The translations under genes were made by a program, and so were the position numbers. Shown in pieces: positions 1 through 5,350 of a stretch of 5,988 nucleotides of DNA. The stretch is from JBFHNV01 sp965365655 (lineage in GTDB: Bacteria > Pseudomonadota > Gammaproteobacteria > HK1). The notes under the pieces are model-generated. The model did not search any database and was not told the DNA's origin. It was given only the letters and a program-made list of their open reading frames with translations. Within the stretch, counting starts at the first letter, position 1. Every line of letters starts with the position of its first letter. The DNA lies in contig CBDUCN010000314.1 of NCBI GenBank assembly GCA_965365655.1, forward strand, positions 1 to 5,988, written 5' to 3'.

Positions 1-134
1 CCCAGCAGCTCCTGGATCGCGCGCGGGCAGGTGGCGGAATCTCCGCCGGCGCTGGCGGCGCGGTCGCGCAGCGCCTGCTCGATCAGCTCGATGTCGGAAA
101 GATCCAGCTTGAACGTGTCGCGATAACGGGGCAC
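1..134 (-). CDS. N-terminal part of an unrecognised small protein (runs off the left edge)
   Basis: The first 44 codons of a minus-strand gene are visible, starting at a GTG at 134. The start is supported by an AGGAG ribosome binding site (minus strand, 145-141) six bases upstream. The peptide begins VPRYRDTFKLDLSDIELIEQ and continues with a charged helix, a Gly/Asp/Ser stretch and then a Cys-Pro (residues 36-37) before IQELL at the window edge. The amphipathic, acid-rich N terminus looks like a small soluble cytoplasmic protein. No signal peptide or membrane segment is visible. I do not recognise the family with confidence; it faintly resembles short conserved proteobacterial hypotheticals of under 100 residues, and that is from memory only. 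The codon pattern and clean Shine-Dalgarno make it a real gene start. The AT-rich patch at 271-303 is the most likely control region. Confidence 0.72.
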   Translation of the reverse strand, partial: MPRYRDTFKLDLSDIELIEQALRDRAASAGGDSATCPRAIQELL

Positions 135-140
135 CGGCGT

Positions 141-145
141 CTCCT
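141..145 (-). promoter_or_regulatory. Ribosome binding site of the left-edge gene
   Basis: AGGAG on the minus strand, six bases before the GTG at 134. It fixes the start of a gene that is otherwise cut by the window edge and would be easy to miss. Confidence 0.7.
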
Positions 146-270
146 GGTAGGCGAGTCCGGGCGGTCGGCGCTGCCGGCCCGGCGGCATCACGCCGCGTCG
201 GCCCGCGTCCCGCCCGGTGGTCCATGTCTCACGAGGCGCGGCAACGATGCGCGATCCGGCATGACCCGAC

Positions 271-303
271 AATTGGAAATGCTTATATCCATTATCACTT
301 ATC
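271..303 (-). promoter_or_regulatory. AT-rich patch with three GATA-like heptad repeats, probable regulatory region
   Basis: These 33 bases are about 73% A/T inside sequence that is otherwise overwhelmingly G/C. On the minus strand they read GATAAG-T-GATAAT-G-GATATA, three related hexamers at an exact 7-bp period (303-298, 296-291, 289-284). Hexamers resembling a sigma70 -10 element (GATAAT, TATAAG) are present, but no -35 element is recognisable at 16-18 bp, which would suit an activator-dependent promoter. The best alignment to the 19-bp Fur consensus scores only about 12/19, so a Fur site is possible but weak. The next gene in this direction starts at 134. The call as regulatory DNA is inference from base composition and position. 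Confidence 0.4.
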
Positions 304-565
304 CCTTCGCCGCCCCGATCTCGGGGGCACGGGAGCTGCGGCCGAGCCGGGCCGGCTCGCGGGCGGATCCGCACGCGTTGCGGAAGGCGCGGCTGCCGGC
401 GACGGGCGGCAGGCGCCCGGCGAGGTGCTACGGGCCGTGCGGCCGGGACGGCGTGGTCGGCGCGCACCGGGCCGGCGCCGCGGGCCCGCCGCGGCTCCGC
501 GTCACGCGCGGGGGCGCGGCAGGCACGGGCTGACGTGCCCGCGTGTCGCGGTCACGGGGGGCTGA

Positions 566-3157
566 TCAGCCTCCGGCCGCGACGGAGCGCGCGGCCGCGC
601 GCGGCGCATCGGCGGACGTTGCCGTGTGCTGCGCGCCGTGGCGAAGGGCGTGGCCCACCACCTCCACCAGGGTGCTGGGCGCGGCGGACTTCTCCACGAA
701 GCGGAACACGGCGCTCTCGTTGATCGCGCTCATGAGGTCGCCGCGCTCGATGCCGCCGCTCAGCAGGATGCGCGCGACGGCGGGGAACAGCTGGCGCACC
801 CGGCTCAGCAGCTCCGTGCCCAGCATGTTCGGCATCATCTGGTCGGCCACCACCACCTGCACCGGGTGGCACGCGAGCAGCGAGAAGGCCTCCTCCGCGC
901 TCTCCGCCTCCAGCACGTCGAACGCGCCGCCCTCGAGGATGCCCCGCACCTGCGTGCGCGACGTGGGATCGTCGTCCACGACGAGGATCGTGTTGCGGGT
1001 CCACGCCTCCGTCGGCCTCACCGCGCACAGCTCGGCGTGCGTGCCGAGGAAGCGGGTGAGGTCCTCGCTGCTCATCGGCCGCGCGATGTGATAGCCCTGC
1101 GCCGCGTGGCACTGGCGGCGCGACAGGAACGACATCTGGGCCTCGGTCTCCACGCCCTCGGCCACCACGTCCAGCGACATGCTCTCCGCCATCGCGATCA
1201 CCGCGGACGTGATCGCCGCGTCCTCCGGGCTGGAGGTCACCTGCTGCACGAAGCTCTGGTCGATCTTCAGCCGGTCGATCGGGAGCTGCTTCATCTGCGC
1301 GAGGCTGGAGTAGCCGGTTCCGAAGTCGTCCACGCTGATCTTCACGCCCAGGTCCTTGAGCTCGCGCAGCACCGCGATGGCGCGCCTCATGTCGCGCACC
1401 ACGACACCTTCGGTGACCTCGATGTCCAGGCAGTGCGCCGGCAGCCCGGTGCGGTCCAGCACGTCGCGCACGGAGTCGGCGAAGTGCGGCTGCAGGAACT
1501 GCACGGGTGAGATGTTGACGGCCACGCGCGAGACGTCCAGCTTGCGCCGGCGCCACGAGACCATGTCGTTGCAGGCGCGTTCCAGCACCCAGGCGCCGAT
1601 GCTCTCGATCATCCCGGTCGCCTCGGCGATCGGGATGAACTCCCCCGGCGACACCGGTCCGAGATTCGTGCTGGTCCAGCGCGCGAGCGCCTCGACGCCG
1701 CTGATGCGGGCGCTGGTGAGGTCGAGCTGCGGCTGGTAGTGCACGGTCATCTCGTTGCGCGCGAGCGCCTTGCGCAGCTCGTTCTCGACGGACAGGCGGC
1801 GCCGCACCGACGTGTCCATGGACACGTCGAAGAAGCAGAACGTCCCCTTGCCCGAGTTCTTCGCGTGGTACATCGCGGTGTCGGCGTGGCGCAGCAGCGT
1901 GTTGCTGTCCTGGCCGTTCTCCGGAAACAGCGCGATGCCGACGCTGGGCGTGACGCACACGTCGTGGCCGCTGAGGCGCATGGGCTCGACCAGCGCGTCG
2001 AGGATGCGCTGCGCGACGCGCGAGACGTCGTCGCGGGTCTGGAGGTCGGTGAGCATGACGATGAACTCGTCGCCGCCGAGGCGCGCGACCATGCCCTTGC
2101 GCGACTCCGGGTGGCCGATGGCGTCGTGTCGGCGCACCGTGCGCTTGAGCCGCGTGGACACCTCCTCCAGCAGCCGATCCCCGATGCCGTGTCCCAGCGT
2201 GTCGTTGATGCGCTTGAAGTCGTCGAGGTCCAGGAACAGCGCCGCGAGCTTGTTGCCGTGGCGCTCGGCACGCGTGATCTCGCGGTCCAGCGCCTCGTTG
2301 AAGCGGGCCCGGTTCGGCAGCCCGGTGAGCGCGTCCACGTAGGCGAGGCGGTGGATCTTCTGCTGCGCCGCGAGCTGCTCGGTGATGTCGAGCACGATGC
2401 CGCGGATCTCGCCGCCGCGCGCCTGGCCGTGCCATTCGATCACGTGGCGCACGTTGCGCAGCCGTCCGTCGGGCCACAGCACGTCGTGCACCACCTCCTC
2501 GCTGGCACGCTGCTCGCGCACCCGCGCGAGCGCGGCGCCCAGGCGCTCCGCCTGGTCCTCCGGCACGCGCGCCATCAGCCCCTGCATGGACGGGCGCACC
2601 GCGCCCCGCTCGTGGCCCAGGCGGCGGAAGAACTCTTCGGACCACACGACGTCGCCGGAGTCCAGGTCCAGCACCCAGCTCCCGAGGCGCGCCATCTGCT
2701 GCGCGGCGCTCATCAGCTCACGGCTGCGCGCGAGCGCCGTGGCGGTGCCCCCGGCGCGGATCAGGTACGGCAGCCGGTGGTTGAGGAGGGTCCAGTTGAC
2801 CGGTTTGATGACGAAGTCGGTCGCGCCGCTCTCGTAGGCGCGCTCGATGGACTGCGGGTCGTCGTGGCCCGTGGCCATCACGACCGGCAGCGTCTCGAGC
2901 CCGGGAATGGTGCGAATGCGCGCGCAGGTGCCATAGCCGTCCAGGCCCGGCATCTCCACGTCCAGCAGCACCAGGTCGGGTCGTTCCCGCGCGAGCAGCT
3001 CCAGCGCCTCCTCGCCGCTCGCGGCCTCCAGGATGCGGAATCCACCGCTGCTCAGGTGCACGTCGGCCCAGGTGCGCGTCGTGGGGTCGTCGTCGACCAC
3101 GAGCACGGTCGCCACCCGCGCCGGCGTCTCGGCGGGGCTCTGGCTGGGCTCGGGCAT
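566..3157 (-). CDS. REC-PAS-GGDEF-EAL-REC cyclic-di-GMP synthase/phosphodiesterase response regulator
   Basis: An 863-residue cytoplasmic protein predicted to make c-di-GMP from two GTP (GGDEF) and/or hydrolyse it to pGpG (EAL), under control of a sensor kinase. Domains, numbered from the ATG at 3157: receiver 1 about 16-135 (acidic pocket Asp22-24, phospho-acceptor Asp66, Thr96, Lys118); PAS about 140-265, ending in LDITEQ; GGDEF about 267-440 (metal-binding Asp310, signature GGDEF 361-365); EAL about 459-703 (EAL 489-491, Asn548, Glu580, DDFGTG from 610, Lys631, Glu667, QGY 687-689); receiver 2 about 722-840 (Asp728-730, phospho-acceptor Asp772, Ser800, Lys823). Both catalytic centres look intact. 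Receiver 2 has Lys-Ser where Lys-Pro is usual. The start is uncertain: the frame is also open to a GTG at 3202 (878 residues). I prefer ATG 3157 because the receiver begins soon after it and a TAGCCC hexamer lies about 50 bp upstream, but neither start has a clear Shine-Dalgarno. It lies 187 nt downstream of napF on the same strand. Confidence 0.93.
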   Translation of the reverse strand: MPEPSQSPAETPARVATVLVVDDDPTTRTWADVHLSSGGFRILEAASGEEALELLARERPDLVLLDVEMPGLDGYGTCARIRTIPGLETLPVVMATGHDDPQSIERAYESGATDFVIKPVNWTLLNHRLPYLIRAGGTATALARSRELMSAAQQMARLGSWVLDLDSGDVVWSEEFFRRLGHERGAVRPSMQGLMARVPEDQAERLGAALARVREQRASEEVVHDVLWPDGRLRNVRHVIEWHGQARGGEIRGIVLDITEQLAAQQKIHRLAYVDALTGLPNRARFNEALDREITRAERHGNKLAALFLDLDDFKRINDTLGHGIGDRLLEEVSTRLKRTVRRHDAIGHPESRKGMVARLGGDEFIVMLTDLQTRDDVSRVAQRILDALVEPMRLSGHDVCVTPSVGIALFPENGQDSNTLLRHADTAMYHAKNSGKGTFCFFDVSMDTSVRRRLSVENELRKALARNEMTVHYQPQLDLTSARISGVEALARWTSTNLGPVSPGEFIPIAEATGMIESIGAWVLERACNDMVSWRRRKLDVSRVAVNISPVQFLQPHFADSVRDVLDRTGLPAHCLDIEVTEGVVVRDMRRAIAVLRELKDLGVKISVDDFGTGYSSLAQMKQLPIDRLKIDQSFVQQVTSSPEDAAITSAVIAMAESMSLDVVAEGVETEAQMSFLSRRQCHAAQGYHIARPMSSEDLTRFLGTHAELCAVRPTEAWTRNTILVVDDDPTSRTQVRGILEGGAFDVLEAESAEEAFSLLACHPVQVVVADQMMPNMLGTELLSRVRQLFPAVARILLSGGIERGDLMSAINESAVFRFVEKSAAPSTLVEVVGHALRHGAQHTATSADAPRAAARSVAAGG

Positions 3158-3344
3158 CGACGGCACGCGGATGGACCCCGCTCCTGGGCTGCGGTCTCGC
3201 ACGGGCTATCGGCCGGCGCGGGCCACTCTTGAGACTCCGCGGAACGCGCCTCGGGATCCGCTGCAGCCATCGCGCGACAGCGCATCCTTCGCGTTCCCGC
3301 AGCGCGGCGGGCAGGACGCGGCCCCGCGCCCGGCGGCGCCGGCC

Positions 3345-3845
3345 TCAGAAACGGCCGCGGGGCGTCACGGCGGTGAGGGACAACGCGTCCGCGGGGCACG
3401 GTGCGACGCAGCCGCCGCAGCGGGTGCAGCGCGTGAGATCGACCGCCGGCGGGCCGCGCCGCCCGGCCGGGGGCAGGCGCAGTGCGGCGGCGTCGCACCA
3501 GTCGGCGCACGCCCGGCACGCGACGCCGTCGCGCGCGACGCAGCCCTCGCCCACCGACAGCGTGAGGACCCACGGCGGGCGAGCGGTGAAGTGCAGCGCG
3601 CCGCTCGCGCAGGCCTGCACGCAGGCGCCGCAGAAGGTGCAGCCGCCGAGCGCGAAGTCGACCGTCGGAAGGCCGCCGTCGCCGCGCACGACGATGTGCT
3701 CCGGACATGCGTCCACGCACGCGCCCCCGCGGGTGCACGTGTCCTCGAACAGCCCCGCCGGACGCGCCCACGGCGGACGCACGGGCGCAGGCGCCGTGCG
3801 CACAAGGCCCTTGATCGACGCCTGCCGTGTAAGCCGCGAGGACAT
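3345..3845 (-). CDS. napF: NapF-type polyferredoxin of periplasmic nitrate reduction, altered first cluster
   Basis: A 166-residue cysteine-rich iron-sulphur protein, close to the usual NapF length. NapF is a cytoplasmic accessory protein that acts on the nitrate reductase NapA before its export. The order of features fits: a basic N terminus, the VRPPWARP segment (22-29), then four cluster motifs. Cluster 1 is C37, G40, C43, C47-Pro, so its second cysteine is missing. Cluster 2 is C69, C72, C75, C79 after the NapF-like RGDGG...VDF segment. Cluster 3 is C102, C110, C113, C117, with the spacing seen in NapF. Cluster 4 is C140, C143, C146, C150-Pro. The ATG start at 3845 has a GGAG seven bases upstream. 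There are no membrane segments and no export signal. No other nap gene is in view, so partners must lie outside the window or elsewhere. An FNR-like promoter precedes it. A general 4Fe-4S ferredoxin is the alternative, but the RPPW segment and cluster order favour NapF. Confidence 0.88.
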   Translation of the reverse strand: MSSRLTRQASIKGLVRTAPAPVRPPWARPAGLFEDTCTRGGACVDACPEHIVVRGDGGLPTVDFALGGCTFCGACVQACASGALHFTARPPWVLTLSVGEGCVARDGVACRACADWCDAAALRLPPAGRRGPPAVDLTRCTRCGGCVAPCPADALSLTAVTPRGRF

Positions 3846-3852
3846 GTCCGAG

Positions 3853-3856
3853 CTCC
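3853..3856 (-). promoter_or_regulatory. Ribosome binding site of napF
   Basis: GGAG on the minus strand, seven bases before the ATG at 3845; supports that start. Confidence 0.6.
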
Positions 3857-3872
3857 GTCTATGCAGCAGCGC

Positions 3873-3878
3873 ACGCTA
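3873..3878 (-). promoter_or_regulatory. Candidate -10 element of the napF promoter
   Basis: TAGCGT on the minus strand fits the loose TAnnnT form of -10 elements common in GC-rich proteobacteria. Its centre is exactly 32 bp from the centre of the FNR-like dyad, the spacing of a class II FNR-dependent promoter. The predicted transcription start is near 3866, giving a leader of about 20 nt that includes the GGAG. On its own the hexamer would be weak evidence. Confidence 0.45.
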
Positions 3879-3900
3879 CGCTCCGCGCCGGCGCCCCCTC

Positions 3901-3914
3901 GTGATCTCGATCAA
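3901..3914 (-). promoter_or_regulatory. FNR/ANR-like binding site upstream of napF
   Basis: The plus-strand sequence is GTGAT-CTCG-ATCAA, matching the FNR/ANR/DNR consensus TTGAT-N4-ATCAA at 9 of 10 defined positions; the one mismatch is the outermost base. The dyad centre at 3907.5 falls at -41.5 relative to a start near 3866, the standard activating position. FNR-family control of nap genes is well known. The site is 158 bp from the start of the divergent methionine-synthase-like gene and about 90 bp from that gene's candidate -10, so it most likely serves napF. A CRP-type site is a less good match. Confidence 0.6.
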
Positions 3915-3963
3915 TGCCCGGCCGCAGCACGCCCCGGATCCGGCACGTGCGAGCACCGGCCCG

Positions 3964-3991
3964 CGCGCGGCGGCGTCCCCGCGCGGCGGCG
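3964..3991. repeat. 12-bp direct repeat (two copies, 16-bp period)
   Basis: CGCGCGGCGGCG occurs at 3964-3975 and again at 3980-3991, separated by TCCC. It lies just upstream of a possible -10 hexamer (TAGGCT, 3999-4004) of the plus-strand methionine-synthase-like gene. The low sequence complexity means chance is quite possible. Confidence 0.3.
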
Positions 3992-3998
3992 GATCCCG

Positions 3999-4004
3999 TA
4001 GGCT
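3999..4004 (+). promoter_or_regulatory. Possible -10 element of the MetE-like gene
   Basis: TAGGCT within GTAGGCTTGCG, about 70 bp before the ATG at 4072. The same context, with one change, occurs before the peroxidase gene at 5315-5325. No -35 element is recognisable at 16-18 bp, so support is limited to the hexamer and its recurrence. Confidence 0.25.
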
Positions 4005-4023
4005 TGCGCCCGGACCCGATTCG

Positions 4024-4046
4024 CGCGGGCCGGCCGCCGGCCCGCG
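4024..4046 (+). promoter_or_regulatory. Perfect 10-bp hairpin in the presumed leader of the MetE-like gene
   Basis: Arms 4024-4033 (CGCGGGCCGG) and 4037-4046 (CCGGCCCGCG) are perfectly complementary around a three-base CCG loop. All ten pairs are G-C, so the structure would be very stable. It sits 11 nt upstream of the GAGG likely used as ribosome binding site and 25 nt before the ATG. No T tract follows, so it is not a standard terminator. It may affect translation or mRNA stability, or simply reflect GC-rich sequence. Confidence 0.45.
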
Positions 4047-4071
4047 GGCAGATTGCGAGGTGGCTCGCCCC

Positions 4072-5115
4072 ATGCCCGTGCCCACCACCACCGTCGGCGC
4101 CTGGCCGAAGCCGGACTTCGTGCAGGTTCCGGACTGGTTCCACGACCCGGACACGCCGGACCCCACCGCCGGCTGGGCGGAAGCGGTCGCGGCCATGGGC
4201 GACGCGGCAGACGAGGTGTTCGCGCGCGGCACCCGCGCGGCGGTGGAGGACCAGGTGGCCTGCGGCATCGACGTCCCCAGCGACGGCGAGATCCGCCGCG
4301 AGAACTACATCCACTACCACTGCCGGCACCTGCACGGGCTCGACTTCCGGAAGCTCTCCGAGAAGGACGTGCGCGGCGGCAACTACCGCGCGCGGCTGCC
4401 CACCGTGCGCGGCCCCGTGTCGGCGCGCGAGCACTTCCTGGATCGCGATTTCCGGGTCGCGCAGGCGTTCACCGATCGCCCGGTGAAGATCACGCTGCCG
4501 GGCCCGCTGACGATCGCCGACACGGTCGTGGACGCGTGGTACGGCGACCCGCGGGCGCTGGGCGCGGCGCTGGCCGACGCGCTGAACGCCGAGGTGCGGG
4601 CGCTGGCGGGCGCGGGCTGCCGCCACATCCAGATCGACGAGCCGGTCTTCGCGCGCCGCCCCGAGGAGGCGCTCGCGTACGGCATCGAGCACCTGGAGCG
4701 GGCCTTCCACGGCTGTCCGCCGGGGGTGCAGCGCATCGTGCACATGTGCTGCGGCTACCCGGATCGCCTGGACAACCCGGACTACCCGAAGGCGCCGCAG
4801 GCGTCCTACGCACGGCTGGCCGACGCGGTGGACGCGGCGGCCGTCGACGCCGTGTCGCTGGAGGACGCGCACCGGCACAACGATCTCGCACTGCTGGAGC
4901 GGTTGCCGGGCACGACGGTGATCCTCGGTGTGGTCGCGGTCGCGAAGAGCACGGTCGAGAGCGTGGACGCGATCCGCGCGCGCCTCGCCGAGGCGCTGGT
5001 GCACGTGGCGCCGGGGCGGCTGGTCGCGGCGCCGGACTGCGGTCTGGGCCTGCTCGGCCGCGACCTCGCGATGGCAAAGCTGCGCGCGATGTGCGCCGCC
5101 GCGGCGAGCCTCTGA
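4072..5115 (+). CDS. Stand-alone MetE C-terminal-domain (core) protein, probable methionine synthase or related thiol methyltransferase
   Basis: A 347-residue cytoplasmic protein equivalent to the catalytic C-terminal half of cobalamin-independent methionine synthase MetE; full MetE is about 750 residues. The zinc site is complete: His224 and Cys226 (HMCCG), Glu264 (VSLED) and Cys323 (APDCGLG). The homocysteine-site regions are also visible: SDGE at 70-73 and IDEP at 188-191. The fold spans residues 5-343 with no signal peptide. Full MetE uses methyl-tetrahydrofolate, held partly by the N-terminal half that is absent here, so the methyl donor is unknown. Core-MetE proteins in other organisms take methyl groups from corrinoid proteins or unknown donors, and coenzyme-M epoxide transferases share this fold. 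I chose ATG 4072 because it leads straight into VGAWPKPDF, the usual family start, with GAGG at 4057-4060; an in-frame GTG at 4060 is the alternative. No methionine-pathway partner is adjacent. The family is sure, the exact reaction is not. Confidence 0.87.
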   Translation: MPVPTTTVGAWPKPDFVQVPDWFHDPDTPDPTAGWAEAVAAMGDAADEVFARGTRAAVEDQVACGIDVPSDGEIRRENYIHYHCRHLHGLDFRKLSEKDVRGGNYRARLPTVRGPVSAREHFLDRDFRVAQAFTDRPVKITLPGPLTIADTVVDAWYGDPRALGAALADALNAEVRALAGAGCRHIQIDEPVFARRPEEALAYGIEHLERAFHGCPPGVQRIVHMCCGYPDRLDNPDYPKAPQASYARLADAVDAAAVDAVSLEDAHRHNDLALLERLPGTTVILGVVAVAKSTVESVDAIRARLAEALVHVAPGRLVAAPDCGLGLLGRDLAMAKLRAMCAAAASL

Positions 5116-5350
5116 CGGGCTGTCGGGCTCGACGTCCAGTCGAATCTCGACGCGCTTCGCGCGACACGCGGTCTCGCGCCGGCGCCACCCATCGAGCGCG
5201 CAGGTGTCCCACGGACCCGCACACGCCGGCGTGGCGCACCCGGGCTGCTCGCGGTACCTCGTTCGCCGCCGGTCTGCGCGGGGTCCGCCGCGGCGCGCCG
5301 CGCGGCCGGCGCGGGTAGCCTTGCGTTTCCTGAAGCCTCGGAACGAGACC
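5116..5350. other. Gap between the MetE-like gene and the peroxidase gene
   Basis: These 235 bases contain no supported gene. There is a 14-bp perfect palindrome at 5289-5302 (CGCGGCGCGCCGCG), and 13 bases further on a possible -10 hexamer TAGCCT. I see no T-rich terminator after the stop at 5115. The length and the candidate promoter suggest the peroxidase is transcribed separately. Confidence 0.45.
5316..5321 (+). promoter_or_regulatory. Possible -10 element of the peroxidase gene
   Basis: TAGCCT within GTAGCCTTGCG, 29 bp before the ATG at 5351. The context nearly repeats the one upstream of the MetE-like gene. There is no clear -35 element. The implied leader would be about 23 nt and would include the weak GGAACGAG ribosome-binding region. 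Confidence 0.28.

Larger units (their letters stand above)
135..565. other. Non-coding gap between the left-edge gene and the c-di-GMP gene
   Basis: About 430 bases with no convincing gene. The open frames here translate into Arg/Gly/Ala/Pro-rich text with no domain pattern, as expected by chance at this GC content. The gap holds the ribosome binding site of the left-edge gene, a short hairpin (182-186 with 192-196), the AT-rich patch at 271-303, and from about 340 onward nearly pure G/C sequence with small self-complementary runs such as the 8-base palindrome at 481-488. No T-rich tract follows the stop of the c-di-GMP gene at 566, so I cannot mark an intrinsic terminator. Confidence 0.6.

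Noticed and set aside
273..286. Sigma54 promoter in the AT-rich patch
   Set aside because: TTGG is present, but the GC element at the required spacing is missing.
278..296. Firm Fur box call in the AT-rich patch
   Set aside because: The best alignment gives about 12 of 19 consensus bases, and no iron-related gene is in view.
224..565. Plus-strand frames in the gap before the c-di-GMP gene
   Set aside because: No Shine-Dalgarno, chance-like Gly/Arg/Ala composition, and one frame runs through the AT-rich regulatory patch.
500..565. Intrinsic terminator for the c-di-GMP gene
   Set aside because: Only an imperfect stem around CGGGC...GCCCG is present and there is no T run on the minus strand.
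552..2645. Long minus-strand open frame overlapping the c-di-GMP gene in another frame
   Set aside because: It is an Arg/Ala/Gly/Pro-rich shadow with no domain pattern, while the overlapping frame has complete REC, PAS, GGDEF and EAL motifs.
1739..3232. Plus-strand frame of 497 codons opposite the c-di-GMP gene
   Set aside because: His/Val/Ala/Arg-rich antisense text with no recognisable domain; a long stop-free antisense frame is expected opposite a high-GC gene.
3330..3342. Terminator hairpin just after napF
   Set aside because: The stem is only 5 bp (CCGGC/GCCGG) with no T tract; common by chance at this GC content.
3229..4071. N-terminal extension of the MetE-like frame by 281 codons
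   Set aside because: The extension is antisense to napF and low complexity; it does not resemble the MetE N-terminal half, and the family start motif follows ATG 4072.
4005..4071. SAM or cobalamin riboswitch upstream of the MetE-like gene
   Set aside because: The leader is too short and lacks the conserved riboswitch boxes; only a simple hairpin is visible.
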